A stretch of DNA of 64,000 nucleotides from Breoghania sp. (GTDB taxonomy: Bacteria; Pseudomonadota; Alphaproteobacteria; Rhizobiales; Stappiaceae): NCBI RefSeq assembly GCF_030066895.1, contig NZ_JASJAV010000007.1, forward strand, positions 62,001-126,000, given 5' to 3'. A program made the position numbers and the translations under genes. How positions within the stretch are numbered: position 1 is the first letter of the stretch; each line of letters starts with the position of its first letter. This document shows positions 51,757-61,808 of this stretch, in pieces. A model generated the notes under the pieces. It saw only the letters and a program-made list of their open reading frames with translations, did not search any database and had not been told where the DNA came from.

Positions 51757-52679
51757 TCAACGTCCCTGGGCCAGGGTCCAGTTCAGAAGTCGCCACCAGT
51801 CGGTCATGCGGATCGGGGTGCCGTGGGACCCGGTGGCGAAGACGGTCAGCCGGGTGGGGTAGCCCGCCGAATGGAGGCTTCTGAAAAAGGCGATCTGCTT
51901 TTCCGCCGGATAGACGGGATCATCGCCACCGTGGGTGAAATAGATCGGAAGGCGGCGACGGTAGGCGATGATGCGGGAAAAGTCCGGATTAGGAGCGCCG
52001 CCGAGAATGGCAAGGCCGGTCAATTGCGAGACCGCGTGCACATCCTTGGCCACGCCCCAGCAGATGAAGCTTCCCATGGAGGCACAGGCCAGAATGACCG
52101 GACGACCGTCGTTGCGCTTCGAGACCTCGCCGATCAACCGGAAGACGGCATCGACGCCGCCATCTCCGAAGTCGCGCACAGTGGGCGAATAGTAGCTGCC
52201 GTCGTTTTGCACAACGAGGTTCTTCAGGCGGTTGAAATCGCCGCCGAAAGTATCGTCGTTCACGCCCAGCGAACGATCGCCGCCACGTCCGTGGATGAAG
52301 ATCACCGAGAAGGCGTTGCCGCGTTTAAGGCCGACCCGCGTGAAGGCGACACGGTGATCGCCGAGGCTCAGGGTTTCATCGGCCTGCTGGCTCGTTACAC
52401 GCAGGGAAACGTAGTTCCGCCGCACTCGCTTTCCGGGACAAGATCGCGCCCGTAGAGATCGCGTTGCTTGTTGTAATCGATGACGATCAGCGCACCGTCA
52501 TCTGACACATCGAGGATCGGTTGATCGGAAAAAAGATTGTTCTTGAAGATCTTGAGCGGAAAATCAAGCGCCTGGGCGGGAACGAGGAAAAGGCACAGGA
52601 GCGCAGACAGGGCCGCAAACGCGACCGTCGGCGCAACCCGCGGCAACGCTCCGAATGGAAGGGATGTGTAACGCATCAT
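51757..52679 (-). pseudogene. Secreted alpha/beta hydrolase, frameshifted
   Basis: A signal peptide (TVAFAALSALLCLFLVPAQA) is followed by FPLKIFKNNLFSDQPILDVS and YNKQRDLYGRDLVPESECG. One missing or extra base near 52425 (GGCGG) separates it from the hydrolase body: FSVIFIHGRGGDRSLGVNDD, RPVILACASMGSFICWGV (nucleophile elbow A-S-M-G), YFTHGGDDPVYPAEKQIAFF (Asp) and TVFATGSHGTPIRMTDW (His). The catalytic triad is therefore still encoded. It resembles exported esterases of unknown substrate. A single lesion suggests recent loss or a sequence error. Confidence 0.83.
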
Positions 52680-52840
52680 GCTCACTGGTTCTGGGGGTGC
52701 CACAGGCGACTCCGCGCCGCTCTGGCGCACCAACGATGCGATTGCAACAACGCCCAGTCTCTTCCGTTGCGCTGTCCCCCGGCGGGTTTCCGGCGGAGGA
52801 CACGACTACGAGAGAAGCGATATCAGGAGGTTACCGATGT

Positions 52841-53328
52841 TCAGTGGCGGTGCCCGGCATGGCTGTATTCGCGGGCATCGTGTACCATGACCTCCACCTC
52901 GATTTCGAGGGTCTCGGCCTTCTCGAAGGTGAGCGTCAATGTCATACTCCGCACCCTCGGCCAACAGGTGGTTCAGACCGTCTAGACGCAGCGCCACCCT
53001 GGCGGGGTCGAGCTTGAATTCGTGCTCGGCGGGGATCTCTATCGCACCGACCTTCACGTCCTTCAACGTCCCCTCGCCCGTCATCTTCATGCCGACGATG
53101 TGAACGGAAGCCGCGATTTCCGTGCTGGCGGAAAGAAGACGATCCGTGCCGCCGGAATTCTCGATATCCATGAAGACGAAGGTATGCCCGGCCTCGAAGG
53201 CATGTGCGTGATGATGGTCGTGGTCATGGTCCTCGCCGTGGTGTTCGGCGGCATGGGCCGGCAGGGCGGCGGCGAGAACAAGCGCGGTGGCCAGCGCAAG
53301 GCGGCGGACGGGGGGAAAATCGGGGCAT
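52841..53328 (-). pseudogene. PCuAC-like (DUF461) periplasmic metallochaperone, two frameshifts
   Basis: ATG 53328 begins MPRFSP; removing one base from a run of six C gives VRRLALATALVLAAALPAHA, a signal peptide, then a His/Asp stretch (EHHGEDHDHDHHHAHAF). The fold follows: TFVFMDIENSGGTDRLLSAS, VHIVGMKMTGEGTLKDVKVG and ALRLDGLNHLLAEGAEYD. A second indel near 52937 leads to LTLTFEKAETLEIEVEVMVH and the stop at 52841. The first His/Met part of the copper site is present, but the usual HxM of the second part reads RVALRL. The His-rich N-terminus could substitute for it. Confidence 0.75.
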
Positions 53329-53534
53329 AGCTCGGCTCACGGAAACGCACTCCACAGGACAGAACTGAAGCGCGCTGAGATAAGCACGGCCATGCAACAG
53401 GATTGTTACGTCAGCGCATCAAATGCCGATTTGCCTCAGGCAAATGTCGATGGGCCCCGTATCGACAGGGAATTCGACGCGGCCTGTGGGAATGCGCCCG
53501 GCATGGAGAGCGCATTTCCCGCAAGCCGAAGCCG

Positions 53535-53681
53535 TTATTTCGTTTCTACCGACAGGCCGTCATTCCCGACCTCGACTTCGATGCAAGAGGTTTTCTGACG
53601 TTCCTGATAGTAGAAATATCCGAAACTTCCCGCGACGACGGCAAATATGGCGACGAGTGCGGCAAGTGCGTTACGGGTCAT
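53535..53681 (-). CDS. Small single-pass membrane protein
   Basis: The 48-residue product is MTRNALAALVAIFAVVAGSF with GYFYYQERQKTSCIEVEVG and a short tail. One N-terminal transmembrane helix is followed by a short periplasmic or cytoplasmic tail ending DGLSVETK. Small proteins of this pattern (YYQER..., VGxDGLxIE) occur in rhizobia; their function is unknown. The ATG lies at 53681. It is intact and shorter than most gene finders report. Confidence 0.65.
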   Translation of the reverse strand: MTRNALAALVAIFAVVAGSFGYFYYQERQKTSCIEVEVGNDGLSVETK

Positions 53682-53830
53682 CGAGTTTGTTCCCTCGATC
53701 TGTTGCGCAGCTCCAAGTGGAACTTCGAACCTTTGTCCATGCAATAAACGCCGCAACCGCGTCTGCGTTCCGTTCTCCTTGCGTGTGACTTCAAGCAAGC
53801 ATGTTTGAACGCCGTCTTTTGCCGCAAATG

Positions 53831-53862
53831 AAAAGCGCGCCCGGGCCTTTGCCCGGACGCGC
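53831..53862 (-). terminator. Intrinsic terminator after lpdA
   Basis: On the minus strand, GCGCG and CCGGGC-type arms around an AAAG loop (53835-53862) are followed by TTTTCATTT. This probably ends the sucCDAB-lpdA transcript. Confidence 0.85.
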
Positions 53863-53891
53863 CGCATCGATCTGCCTTGAACAGATTCCGA

Positions 53892-55295
53892 TCAGATATG
53901 GATCGGCTTATCGTAGGTGGCCATGGCCGCTTCGCGCACGGCTTCCGACTGTGTCGGATGCGCGTGGCAGGTGCGTGCGAGGTCTTCCGAGGAGCCGCCG
54001 AATTCCATCAGGACGGCAAGCTCGTGGATCATCTCGCCGGCACCGGCGCCGATGATGTGGGCGCCGAGCACTCGGTCAGTCTCCGCATCGGCCAGCACCT
54101 TCACGAAGCCGTCCGTGTGGCCCATGGCGCGGGCACGGCCGTTGGCGGTGAAGGGGAACTTGCCAGCCTTGTACTTGATGCCGGCGTCCTTCAGTTCCTC
54201 TTCCGTCTTACCGACGGAGGCGACCTCCGGCATGGTGTAGACTACGCCCGGAATGACGTCGTAATTCATGTGGCCCGCCTGACCGGCGAGGATTTCGGCA
54301 AGTGCGGCGCCCTCGTCCTCGCCCTTGTGGGCGAGCATCGGGCCGGCGATCACGTCGCCGATAGCGTAGATGCCGTCGACATTGGTCTTGAAGTGACCGT
54401 CGGTCTTGACGCGCTTGCGCTCGTCGAGCTCCACACCGACCGTCTCCAGGCCGAGGCTTTCGGTGTAGGGGCAGCGACCGATGGCAACCAGCACCACGTC
54501 GGCCTCGAGCGTCTCGGCTTCAGCTTCGCCAGAGGAGGGCTCCACCGTGACCTTCAGGCCCTTGCCCTTCTTCTCCACGCCCGTAACCTTGGAGCCGAGC
54601 TTGAAGGAGAAGCCCTGCTTCTTGAGGATGCGCTGGAAGTTCTTGGCGACATACCCGTCCATGCCCGGCAGGATGCGGTCGAGGAATTCGACCACGGTCA
54701 CCTCTGCGCCCAGACGACGCCAGACGGAGCCTAGTTCGAGCCCGATCACGCCCGCGCCGACGACGATCATCTTGCCCGGCACCTTGTCGAGCGACAGCGC
54801 ACCGGTGGAGGAGACGATCTGCTTCTCGTCGATCTCGATGCCGGGAAGCGGGTCAACGTCGGAGCCGGTAGCGATGACGATGTTCTTCGCCTCGACCGTC
54901 TGGCTCTTGCCGTCTTCGCCCGTCACCTCGACCTTGCCCGGCGCCGCAATCTTGCCGGTGCCCTGGAAGGCGTCGATCTTGTTCTGCTTGAAGAGGAACG
55001 AGACGCCACCCGTATTGGCCTCGATGACCTGATCCTTGTGCTTCATCATCGCGGCCAGATCGAGCTTGGGCTTGCCGACCTTGATGCCGAAGCCCTCGAA
55101 GCTGTGGCCCGCTTCCTCGTACAGTTCGGAGGTATGAAGGAGCGCCTTGGACGGGATGCACCCGACATTGAGGCAGGTACCGCCATAAGTTGCGCGCTTT
55201 TCGACGACGGCGACCTTGAAGCCAAGCTGGGCTGCCTTGACAGCGCAGACATAACCGCCGGGGCCGGAGCCGATAATGCAGAGATCGTAGGACAT
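53892..55295 (-). CDS. lpdA: Dihydrolipoyl dehydrogenase (E3)
   Basis: E3 reoxidises dihydrolipoamide of the 2-oxoglutarate dehydrogenase complex, passing electrons to NAD. The 467-residue flavoprotein shows [20 protein letters not shown] (FAD), [20 protein letters not shown] (redox disulfide), [20 protein letters not shown] (NAD), [20 protein letters not shown] and the C-terminal [17 protein letters not shown] with the catalytic His-Glu pair. ATG 55295 is preceded by AGAGG. It is intact and sits at the end of the sucCDAB operon. Confidence 0.97.
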   Translation of the reverse strand: MSYDLCIIGSGPGGYVCAVKAAQLGFKVAVVEKRATYGGTCLNVGCIPSKALLHTSELYEEAGHSFEGFGIKVGKPKLDLAAMMKHKDQVIEANTGGVSFLFKQNKIDAFQGTGKIAAPGKVEVTGEDGKSQTVEAKNIVIATGSDVDPLPGIEIDEKQIVSSTGALSLDKVPGKMIVVGAGVIGLELGSVWRRLGAEVTVVEFLDRILPGMDGYVAKNFQRILKKQGFSFKLGSKVTGVEKKGKGLKVTVEPSSGEAEAETLEADVVLVAIGRCPYTESLGLETVGVELDERKRVKTDGHFKTNVDGIYAIGDVIAGPMLAHKGEDEGAALAEILAGQAGHMNYDVIPGVVYTMPEVASVGKTEEELKDAGIKYKAGKFPFTANGRARAMGHTDGFVKVLADAETDRVLGAHIIGAGAGEMIHELAVLMEFGGSSEDLARTCHAHPTQSEAVREAAMATYDKPIHI

Positions 55296-55359
55296 CAGAG
55301 CCTCTTTACACGTTGATTCCTTGCCCACTGCGCGACATGCGGCCGGGCCGTTTGAATTT

Positions 55360-56004
55360 CTAGATCGCCCGCCCGCCGGACACGTCCACCACCGAACCGG
55401 TGGTGTAGGAGGTCGCGTCGGAGGCAAGCCAGAGCAGAGGATTGCGCGGGCAACTTTTCTTCAGCCGTCCCCGCGCGGGCCATTGGCAGACTTGCGCTGA
55501 TCCGCGCCACCCTGTCGGGATCGCCGCCGCTGGCGTGAATTTCCGTATCGATGATGCCGGGCCTGACGGCGTTGACGCGGATCCGCTCCCCGGCAACCTC
55601 CTTGGCCAGCGCCATCGTGAAAGTGTCGATCGCCCCCTTGGCGGCGGCATAGTCGATATATTGCCGCGGGCGATCCTATCCACGCGGAGGCGGATGAAAC
55701 GCTGACGATCGTGCCGCAGCGCCTCGTCGACCACGCCCGCATTGTTGACGAGCACGTCGAGCTGCCCGAAGCGAAGGTCCAACTCCTCGTACATGGCGAG
55801 AATGGGGTTCTCGTCTGAGATGTCGGCACGCACCGCATAGGCCTGGCCGCCATCGGCGACGATATCGCTCACGACCATTTCCGCGGCCCCGGCATCGAAG
55901 ATGTAATTCACCGCGACACGGTAACCGCATTCACCCGCCAGACGCGCGGTGGCGGCGCCGATCCCGCGCGAGCCGCCAGTCACCAGCATGACGGGCGCGC
56001 TCAA
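55360..56004 (-). pseudogene. Short-chain dehydrogenase/reductase, internal deletion and frameshifts
   Basis: The cofactor half is clear: MSAPVMLVTGGSRGIGAATA, RVAVNYIFDAGAAEMV, AYAVRADISDENPILAMYEE and QLDVLVNNAGVVDEALR. The segment with the catalytic serine (normally INVAGxxxCxxxA...IVNxSS) is missing, by an apparent deletion of roughly 150 bases near 55700. YIDYAAAKGAIDTFTMALAK and RIRVNAVRPGIIDTEIHASG follow in another frame, and after a further shift near 55450 the end [20 protein letters not shown] returns. An SDR gene between sucB and lpdA is usual in this order. It cannot be functional. Confidence 0.88.
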
Positions 56005-56089
56005 CGGATGGCTCCGTCTGCTGTCGAGATCCGGTCGTTGGACGCCGTGGCGTTCATGGATATCCGTTTCCTGCTTTGCCCGTTCGCGC

Positions 56090-56531
56090 TCAGCGATGCG
56101 GAACGAGGCGTTCCGATGCGCGGCCGCGGTCCCATGTGCCGCTCAGCGTGCCGTCATCGTTGACGATATAGATCACCGGATCGGCCAGTCCCCAATCGAC
56201 GGTGAGCACGTTGCCGTTCAACCGGCCCGTGCCGCGATAGATTTGCCCGGCGATATCCCAGCGAAAGTGCGCGATATCGCCCGCCACCTCGATGCGTACA
56301 CGCCCCGTATAGCGCGAGTCGTCTGAATTGCGTCCCTCCGCCCTGTAGGGGCCGGCAAGACGCGCCAGTCCGATGGAAGATTCGGGGCTCTGGCGGAGAG
56401 ACCGAAGGCCCGCCCATCAGCGCCCCGGCATCCTGAGCGAACGCTACAGGCGCGCCCGGCGCAAGGAACATCACCGCGCAAACCGCGACACAGGCAGCCC
56501 GCCCTTGCGGACTTGAAAAGTTTCCGACCAT
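56090..56531 (-). pseudogene. Secreted protein of unknown function, frameshifted
   Basis: A signal peptide (AACVAVCAVMFLAPGAPVAF) is followed by DAGALMGGPSVSPPEPR. An extra base near 56395 breaks the frame, and the mature domain continues as SDDSRYTGRVRIEVAGDIAH, FRWDIAGQIYRGTGRLNGNV and VIYIVNDDGTLSGTWDRGRA. The repeated G-x-G and aromatic pattern suggests a small beta-rich domain. I do not recognise the family. One lesion only. Confidence 0.72.
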
Positions 56532-56550
56532 CGCATCTTCCCGTCTCTCT

Positions 56551-57165
56551 CTAACGACTGCTCAGAGCGAGCTTCACGCCGAAACCGGCGAAGGTGAGCA
56601 CAACCGTGCGGCGCATCCAGGTCACCACGGACTCGCGCTTCAGCACCGTCTCACCGGACAGGGCGGCAAAGGCCCCGTAGACGGCGAAGACGACGAAGGT
56701 CATCGCCATGAAGACCCCGCCCATCGCCAGCATCTGCACCGTTGCCGACTGCGATCCGTGCGAAACGAATTGCGGCAGAAAGGCAAGGAAAAAGACGGAG
56801 AGCTTGGGATTGAGGACGTTGATCAGGCAGGCGGTGCGCGCGATCGCGAAAAGCGACCGGCGCTCAGGATGCTGCCGGCCAGCGGCGAGCGAACCGGAGT
56901 CCTTCAACGTCTGCCATGCGAGATAGAGGAGGTAGGCCGCGCCCGCGTATTTCAGCACCTGAAAAGTGAGCGCTCCGGCATGCATCAGCGCCGACAGGCC
57001 GAGGACAGCCGCCAGGATCGACGGCACGATGCCGAAGGTGCAGCCAAGGGCGGCGGCAAGCGCGGCTGCGCGTCCGCGCGAAAGGCCGGTCGTGACCGTG
57101 TAAACGACGCCGGGGCCCGGAGCGAGCACGACGACGAGCGCTGTGATCAGGAATTCCGGACCCAT
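56551..57165 (-). CDS. LysE/RhtB family amino-acid exporter
   Basis: The 204-residue protein has about six membrane helices and the family N-terminus FLITALVVVLAPGPGVVYTV with TTGLSRGRAAALAAALGCTF. INVLNPKLSVFFLAFLPQFV is the second conserved motif. It exports amino acids or related compounds; the substrate is unknown. It lies within the odhB-lpdA interval on the same strand and so is probably part of the operon. It is intact between a broken secreted protein and odhB. Confidence 0.92.
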   Translation of the reverse strand: MGPEFLITALVVVLAPGPGVVYTVTTGLSRGRAAALAAALGCTFGIVPSILAAVLGLSALMHAGALTFQVLKYAGAAYLLYLAWQTLKDSGSLAAGRQHPERRSLFAIARTACLINVLNPKLSVFFLAFLPQFVSHGSQSATVQMLAMGGVFMAMTFVVFAVYGAFAALSGETVLKRESVVTWMRRTVVLTFAGFGVKLALSSR

Positions 57166-57231
57166 GGCCCCAGTCCCCCTGCCCCTTGCCCGACGGCCGC
57201 CCCGATGACAGGGCGGCCCGGCAAAGGGTTG

Positions 57232-58458
57232 CTAGAGGTCCAGCACGAGACGCTGGACGTCTTCGAGGCTTTCCTTAACGCGCACCAGGAAGGTCACAGC
57301 CTCCTTGCCGTCGACCACGCGGTGATCATAGGAAAGCGCCAGATACATCATCGGACGGGCGACGATCTGCCCGTTCACGACCATCGACCGCTCCTGGATC
57401 TTGTGCATGCCGAGAATGCCCGACTGCGGCGCATTCAGGATCGGCGAGGACATCAGAGATCCGTAGACGCCGCCATTGGAGATCGTGAAGGTGCCGCCCT
57501 GCATCTCGTCGATGCCGAGCTTGCCGTCACGCGCCTTGCGGCCGAATTCGCCGATCTTCTTCTCGATCTCGGCGATCGACATCTGATCCGCGTCGCGCAC
57601 CACCGGGACCACGAGGCCCTTGTCGGTGCCGACCGCCACGCCGATGTGGCAGAAGTTCTTGTAGATGAGGTCGGTGTCGTCGATCTCGGCGTTGACCGCC
57701 GGGACGTCCTTCAGAGCGTGGCAGACAGCCTTGGTGAAGAAGCCCATGAAGCCGAGTTTGACGCCGTGCTTCTTCTCGAAGAGCTCCTTGTAGGTTTTGC
57801 GCAGCTCCATGATCGGGCCCATGTCCACCTCGTTGTAGGTGGTGAGCATGGCGGCCGTGTTCTGCGCATCCTTCAGGCGGCGGGCGATGATCTGGCGCAG
57901 CTTGGTCATGCGCACGCGCTCTTCGCGCACCTCGTCCTCGGCCGCGACGGGGCCGCGCGCGGCGACAGGTGCGGCAGCAGACGGCGCGGTGTTCGCCATG
58001 GCGGCGAGCACGTCGCCCTTCAGGACCTGACCGCGCTTGCCGCTGCCTGCGACCTGATCGGCGGACATGCCTTTCTCGGCCATCATCTTCTGAGCGGACG
58101 GGGCCGGCGGCATGTCGGAGCCGGCGCTTGCGGCCGGCGCTGCTGCTGGGGCGGCGGGAGCCGGAGCCGGGGAGGACTTTTCTTCCTTGGCCTCGGCGGG
58201 CTTGGCGGCCGCGCCCGATGCGCCTTCGGCGAGCGATCCGAGCAGGGCGCTGACCTCCACGGTCTCACCCTCCTGCACGAGGATGCTCTCCAGTGCACCG
58301 GCGGCCGGTGCGGGGACCTCGATCGTCACCTTGTCGGTTTCCAGCTCGACGAGCGGCTCGTCGACGGCGACGGCGTCCCCCGGCTTCTTGAACCACTGTG
58401 CGATGGTGGCTTCGGTCACGGATTCGCCCAAGGTGGGCACGCGGATTTCCGTTGCCAT
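57232..58458 (-). CDS. odhB: 2-Oxoglutarate dehydrogenase E2, dihydrolipoyl succinyltransferase
   Basis: E2 transfers succinyl groups to CoA via lipoamide. The 408-residue enzyme has a lipoyl domain ([20 protein letters not shown], lipoyl lysine in ETDKV), an Ala/Pro hinge, a peripheral-subunit-binding domain ([20 protein letters not shown]) and the catalytic domain ending [20 protein letters not shown] with the active-site H-x-x-x-D-G. The peripheral-binding domain is shorter than some. It ends with TAG, showing that amber is a normal stop in this genome. It is intact. Confidence 0.97.
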   Translation of the reverse strand: MATEIRVPTLGESVTEATIAQWFKKPGDAVAVDEPLVELETDKVTIEVPAPAAGALESILVQEGETVEVSALLGSLAEGASGAAAKPAEAKEEKSSPAPAPAAPAAAPAASAGSDMPPAPSAQKMMAEKGMSADQVAGSGKRGQVLKGDVLAAMANTAPSAAAPVAARGPVAAEDEVREERVRMTKLRQIIARRLKDAQNTAAMLTTYNEVDMGPIMELRKTYKELFEKKHGVKLGFMGFFTKAVCHALKDVPAVNAEIDDTDLIYKNFCHIGVAVGTDKGLVVPVVRDADQMSIAEIEKKIGEFGRKARDGKLGIDEMQGGTFTISNGGVYGSLMSSPILNAPQSGILGMHKIQERSMVVNGQIVARPMMYLALSYDHRVVDGKEAVTFLVRVKESLEDVQRLVLDL

Positions 58459-58547
58459 TGTGTTTCGTCTCTTCGATTGGCAGGCCAGCTGCGGTTACAA
58501 CATCTCTATGCGGATATCGGCGGACGCACGCGGCGCCCGCCGGAAAA

Positions 58548-61535
58548 TCAGGATTCGGCGTAGGCCTCGTCCAGGAAGGTGCGAAGCTGCGCCTGATGCT
58601 TGGACATGAGGCCCGTGGCGGTCGCGGCAGTGGCCGGACGGCCGACGTAACGCGGACGGGCGCACTGCGCACCGATCTGGGTCAAGGCCCATTCGATATA
58701 GGGCTGAACGTGTGTCCAGGCCCCCATATTCTTGGGCTCTTCCTGACACCAGATCATGTCGGCGTTCTTGAAGCGGGTCAGCTCGTGCACCAGCGCCTTG
58801 GTCGGGAACGGATAGAGCTGTTCGACGCGCAGCAGGTAGACGTCGTTGATGCCGCGCTTCTCGCGCTCTTCCAGGAGGTCGTAGTAGACCTTGCCCGAAC
58901 ACATCACGACGCAGCGGATCTTCTCGTCCGCCGCCAGCTCGGTCGAGCTGCCCGCCGGAGATTCCGCATCGTCCCACAGGATCCGGTGGAAGGAGGAATC
59001 GTCCGCCATCTCCGACAGCTTGGAGACGCAGCGCTTGTGGCGCAGCAGCGATTTCGGCGTCATCAGGATGAGTGGCTTGCGGAAGTCGCGCTTCATCTGC
59101 CGACGCAGGATGTGAAAGTAATTGGCAGGCGTCGAGCAGTAGGAGACCTGCATGTTGTCTTCCGCGCAAAGCTGGAGATAGCGCTCCAGACGGGCGGAGG
59201 AGTGCTCCGGCCCCTGGCCCTCATAGCCGTGCGGCAGCAGGCAAACGAGGCCCGACATGCGCAGCCACTTGCGCTCGCACGACGACAGGAACTGATCGAA
59301 GATCACCTGCGCGCCGTTGGCGAAGTCGCCGAACTGGGCCTCCCAGAGCGTCAGCGCGTTGGGCTCGGCCAGCGTGTAGCCGTATTCGAACCCCAGCACC
59401 GCCTCTTCCGACAGCATGGAGTTGATGACCTCGTAGCGCTCCTGGTTCTCGCCCACATTGGCGAGCGGGATGTAGCGGTCCTCGTTCTCCTGATCGTAGA
59501 GCACCGAATGGCGCTGCGAGAACGTTCCGCGCTCCACGTCCTGACCGGAGAGGCGCACCTTGTGGCCTTCACACAAAAGCGACCCGAAGGCCAGCGCTTC
59601 CGCCGTCGCCCAGTCGATGTTCTCGCCCGTCTCGATCATCTTGGCGCGGTTCGACAGGAACCGGCGGATGGTGCGGTGGGCATTGAAATCCTTCGGGATC
59701 GTGGAAAGCCGGTTGCCGATCTTGCGCAGACCGTCGAGCGCAACGCCGGTCTGACCGCGACGCGGATCGTCGCTGTCGGCAGCCTGCTTGAGACCGGACC
59801 ACTTGCCGTCCAGCCAATCGGCCTTGTTCGGCTTGTAGGCCTGTCCCGCCTCGAACTCTTCCTCGTTGCGGTGACGCCATTCGGCCCTGAGTGCCTCGAC
59901 CTCGTCCTTGGTGACGGTGCCCTCGGCGATCAGCTTGTCGGCATAGATCTGCAGCGTGGTCGGATGCTGGCGGATCTCGCGATACATGATCGGCTGCGTA
60001 AAGGCAGGCTCGTCGCCCTCGTTGTGCCCGAACCGACGGTAGCAGAACATGTCGATAACGACGGGCTTGCCGAAGGCTTGTCGGAACTCGGTCGCGATCT
60101 TGGCGGCATAGACCACCGCTTCCGGATCATCGCCGTTCACATGGAAGATCGGCGCTTCGATCATCTTGGCGACGTCAGAGGGGTACGGCGAAGAGCGCGA
60201 GAAGCGCGGGTTCGTCGTGAAGCCGATCTGGTTGTTGATGATGAAGTGAATCGAGCCGCCGGTGCGGTGACCGCGCAGCGCCGACAGACCGAAGCATTCC
60301 GCCACAACGCCCTGACCGGCAAAGGCCGCATCGCCGTGCAGCAGCAGCGGCAGAACCTTGGAGCGGTCGACGTCGACCGTCTCCACCCAGTGCCCGCCCT
60401 TCATGGAATGCTGGTCCTGCTTGGCGCGGGCCTTGCCCAGCACCACCGGATTGACGATTTCCAGATGCGAGGGGTTGGCGGTCAGCGACAGGTGGACGTT
60501 GTTGCCGTCGAATTCGCGGTCGAACGAGGCGCCGAGGTGATACTTCACGTCGCCGGAGCCTTCCACGTCGTCGGGAGCGTAGGAGCCGCCCTTGAACTCG
60601 TGGAAGATGGCGCGAAGCGGCTTGCCCATGACTTGCGAGAGCACGTTCAGACGGCCACGGTGGGCCATGCCAAAGACGATTTCCTGCAGGCCAAGCTGAC
60701 CGCCGCGCTTGATGATTTGCTCAAGGGCAGGCAGCAGCGCCTCGCCGCCGTCCAGACCGAAGCGTTTGGTGCCGGTGTATTTCACATCGAGGAACTTCTC
60801 GAAGCCCTCGGCCTCCACCAGCTTGTTGAGGATGGCCTTCTTGCCTTCCTGGGTGAAGCTAATCTGCTTGTCCGGGCCTTCGATGCGCTCCTGGATCCAG
60901 GCCTTCTCGGCCGGATCGGAAATGTGCATGAACTCCACCGCCAGCGTGGAGCAGTAGGTGCGCTTGAGGATCTCCAACATCTCGCGGATGGTGGCGAATT
61001 CCAGCCCCAGCACGTGATCGATGAAGATCGGATGATCCCAGTCGGCATCCGTGAAGCCGTAGGTAGCCGGATGCAGCTCGACGTGATCCTTCGGCGGCTC
61101 CAGTTTCAGCGGATCGAGATCGGCGTGCAGATGGCCGCGCATGCGGTAGGCGCGGATCATCATCAGCGCGCGGACTGAATCCCGTGTGGCCTGCTGGACC
61201 TGCGCCTCGGACATCGGCGCGCCCTTGGCTTCCGCCTTGCCCTTGATCTTTTCCGCGATCTTCGGCTCCAGCGCGCCCCAATTGCCGTCAAGTGCGGCAA
61301 CCAGCTCGCCGTTTGCCGTTATCGGCCAGTCGGGCCGTTTCCAGCTCGCTCCGCGCGCTTCCTTGACGACGTCCGAAGGCGCATCCTTCAGATTGGCGAA
61401 GAAATCCCGCCATACCTCGTCCAGGAAGCCCGGATCTTCCTGATAACGCGCGTAAAGATCTTCGATGTAGGCTGCGTTGGCGCCATATAGGAACGACGTC
61501 AGTGCGAAAGCTTCGTTCGCGTCCTGCCGTGCCAT
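58548..61535 (-). CDS. sucA: 2-Oxoglutarate dehydrogenase E1
   Basis: Thiamine-diphosphate E1 decarboxylates 2-oxoglutarate and succinylates the E2 lipoamide. From ATG 61535 (MARQDANEAFALTSFLYG) the protein has 995 residues. Landmarks are FVYGANAAYIEDLY-type N-terminus (LYGANAAYIEDLYARYQEDP), GMAHRGRLNVLSQVMGKPLR, HGDAAFAGQGVVAECFGLSA (ThDP/Mg), CYRRFGHNEGDEPAFTQP, GFEYGYTLAEPNALTLWEAQ and LLPHGYEGQGPEHSSARLER. It is intact over 3.0 kb. An open upstream extension to 61694 has no similarity and is not coding. Confidence 0.98.
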   Translation of the reverse strand: MARQDANEAFALTSFLYGANAAYIEDLYARYQEDPGFLDEVWRDFFANLKDAPSDVVKEARGASWKRPDWPITANGELVAALDGNWGALEPKIAEKIKGKAEAKGAPMSEAQVQQATRDSVRALMMIRAYRMRGHLHADLDPLKLEPPKDHVELHPATYGFTDADWDHPIFIDHVLGLEFATIREMLEILKRTYCSTLAVEFMHISDPAEKAWIQERIEGPDKQISFTQEGKKAILNKLVEAEGFEKFLDVKYTGTKRFGLDGGEALLPALEQIIKRGGQLGLQEIVFGMAHRGRLNVLSQVMGKPLRAIFHEFKGGSYAPDDVEGSGDVKYHLGASFDREFDGNNVHLSLTANPSHLEIVNPVVLGKARAKQDQHSMKGGHWVETVDVDRSKVLPLLLHGDAAFAGQGVVAECFGLSALRGHRTGGSIHFIINNQIGFTTNPRFSRSSPYPSDVAKMIEAPIFHVNGDDPEAVVYAAKIATEFRQAFGKPVVIDMFCYRRFGHNEGDEPAFTQPIMYREIRQHPTTLQIYADKLIAEGTVTKDEVEALRAEWRHRNEEEFEAGQAYKPNKADWLDGKWSGLKQAADSDDPRRGQTGVALDGLRKIGNRLSTIPKDFNAHRTIRRFLSNRAKMIETGENIDWATAEALAFGSLLCEGHKVRLSGQDVERGTFSQRHSVLYDQENEDRYIPLANVGENQERYEVINSMLSEEAVLGFEYGYTLAEPNALTLWEAQFGDFANGAQVIFDQFLSSCERKWLRMSGLVCLLPHGYEGQGPEHSSARLERYLQLCAEDNMQVSYCSTPANYFHILRRQMKRDFRKPLILMTPKSLLRHKRCVSKLSEMADDSSFHRILWDDAESPAGSSTELAADEKIRCVVMCSGKVYYDLLEEREKRGINDVYLLRVEQLYPFPTKALVHELTRFKNADMIWCQEEPKNMGAWTHVQPYIEWALTQIGAQCARPRYVGRPATAATATGLMSKHQAQLRTFLDEAYAES

Positions 61536-61808
61536 AATGTCTGTCAGCGAAGGGTCTTGACCTTCGCCCCACTCGTGACGGCACGACCACCGGGCCGTGC
61601 CTTGTGCCCATTTTGAGGACGCCAGGGGCGCCCCCGATGATCGATGAAGACGGCCGCTGTCGGCCGCCCCGGTCTCGTCAAATTGCGTCACCATGCCGCA
61701 AGGGCATAAGAACCGAAAGACCTTGCTAAACCTGTAACGCGCTTAGGTGCAAGATCTTAAGCATTCATGCGGGGCGGCGGCGGGACTGCCGCCGACACCT
61801 TTTCAGGT

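Noticed and set aside
58398..61178. Long plus-strand open frame (926 codons) opposite sucA and odhB
   Set aside because: Antisense shadow; the minus strand encodes complete SucA and the OdhB N-terminus.
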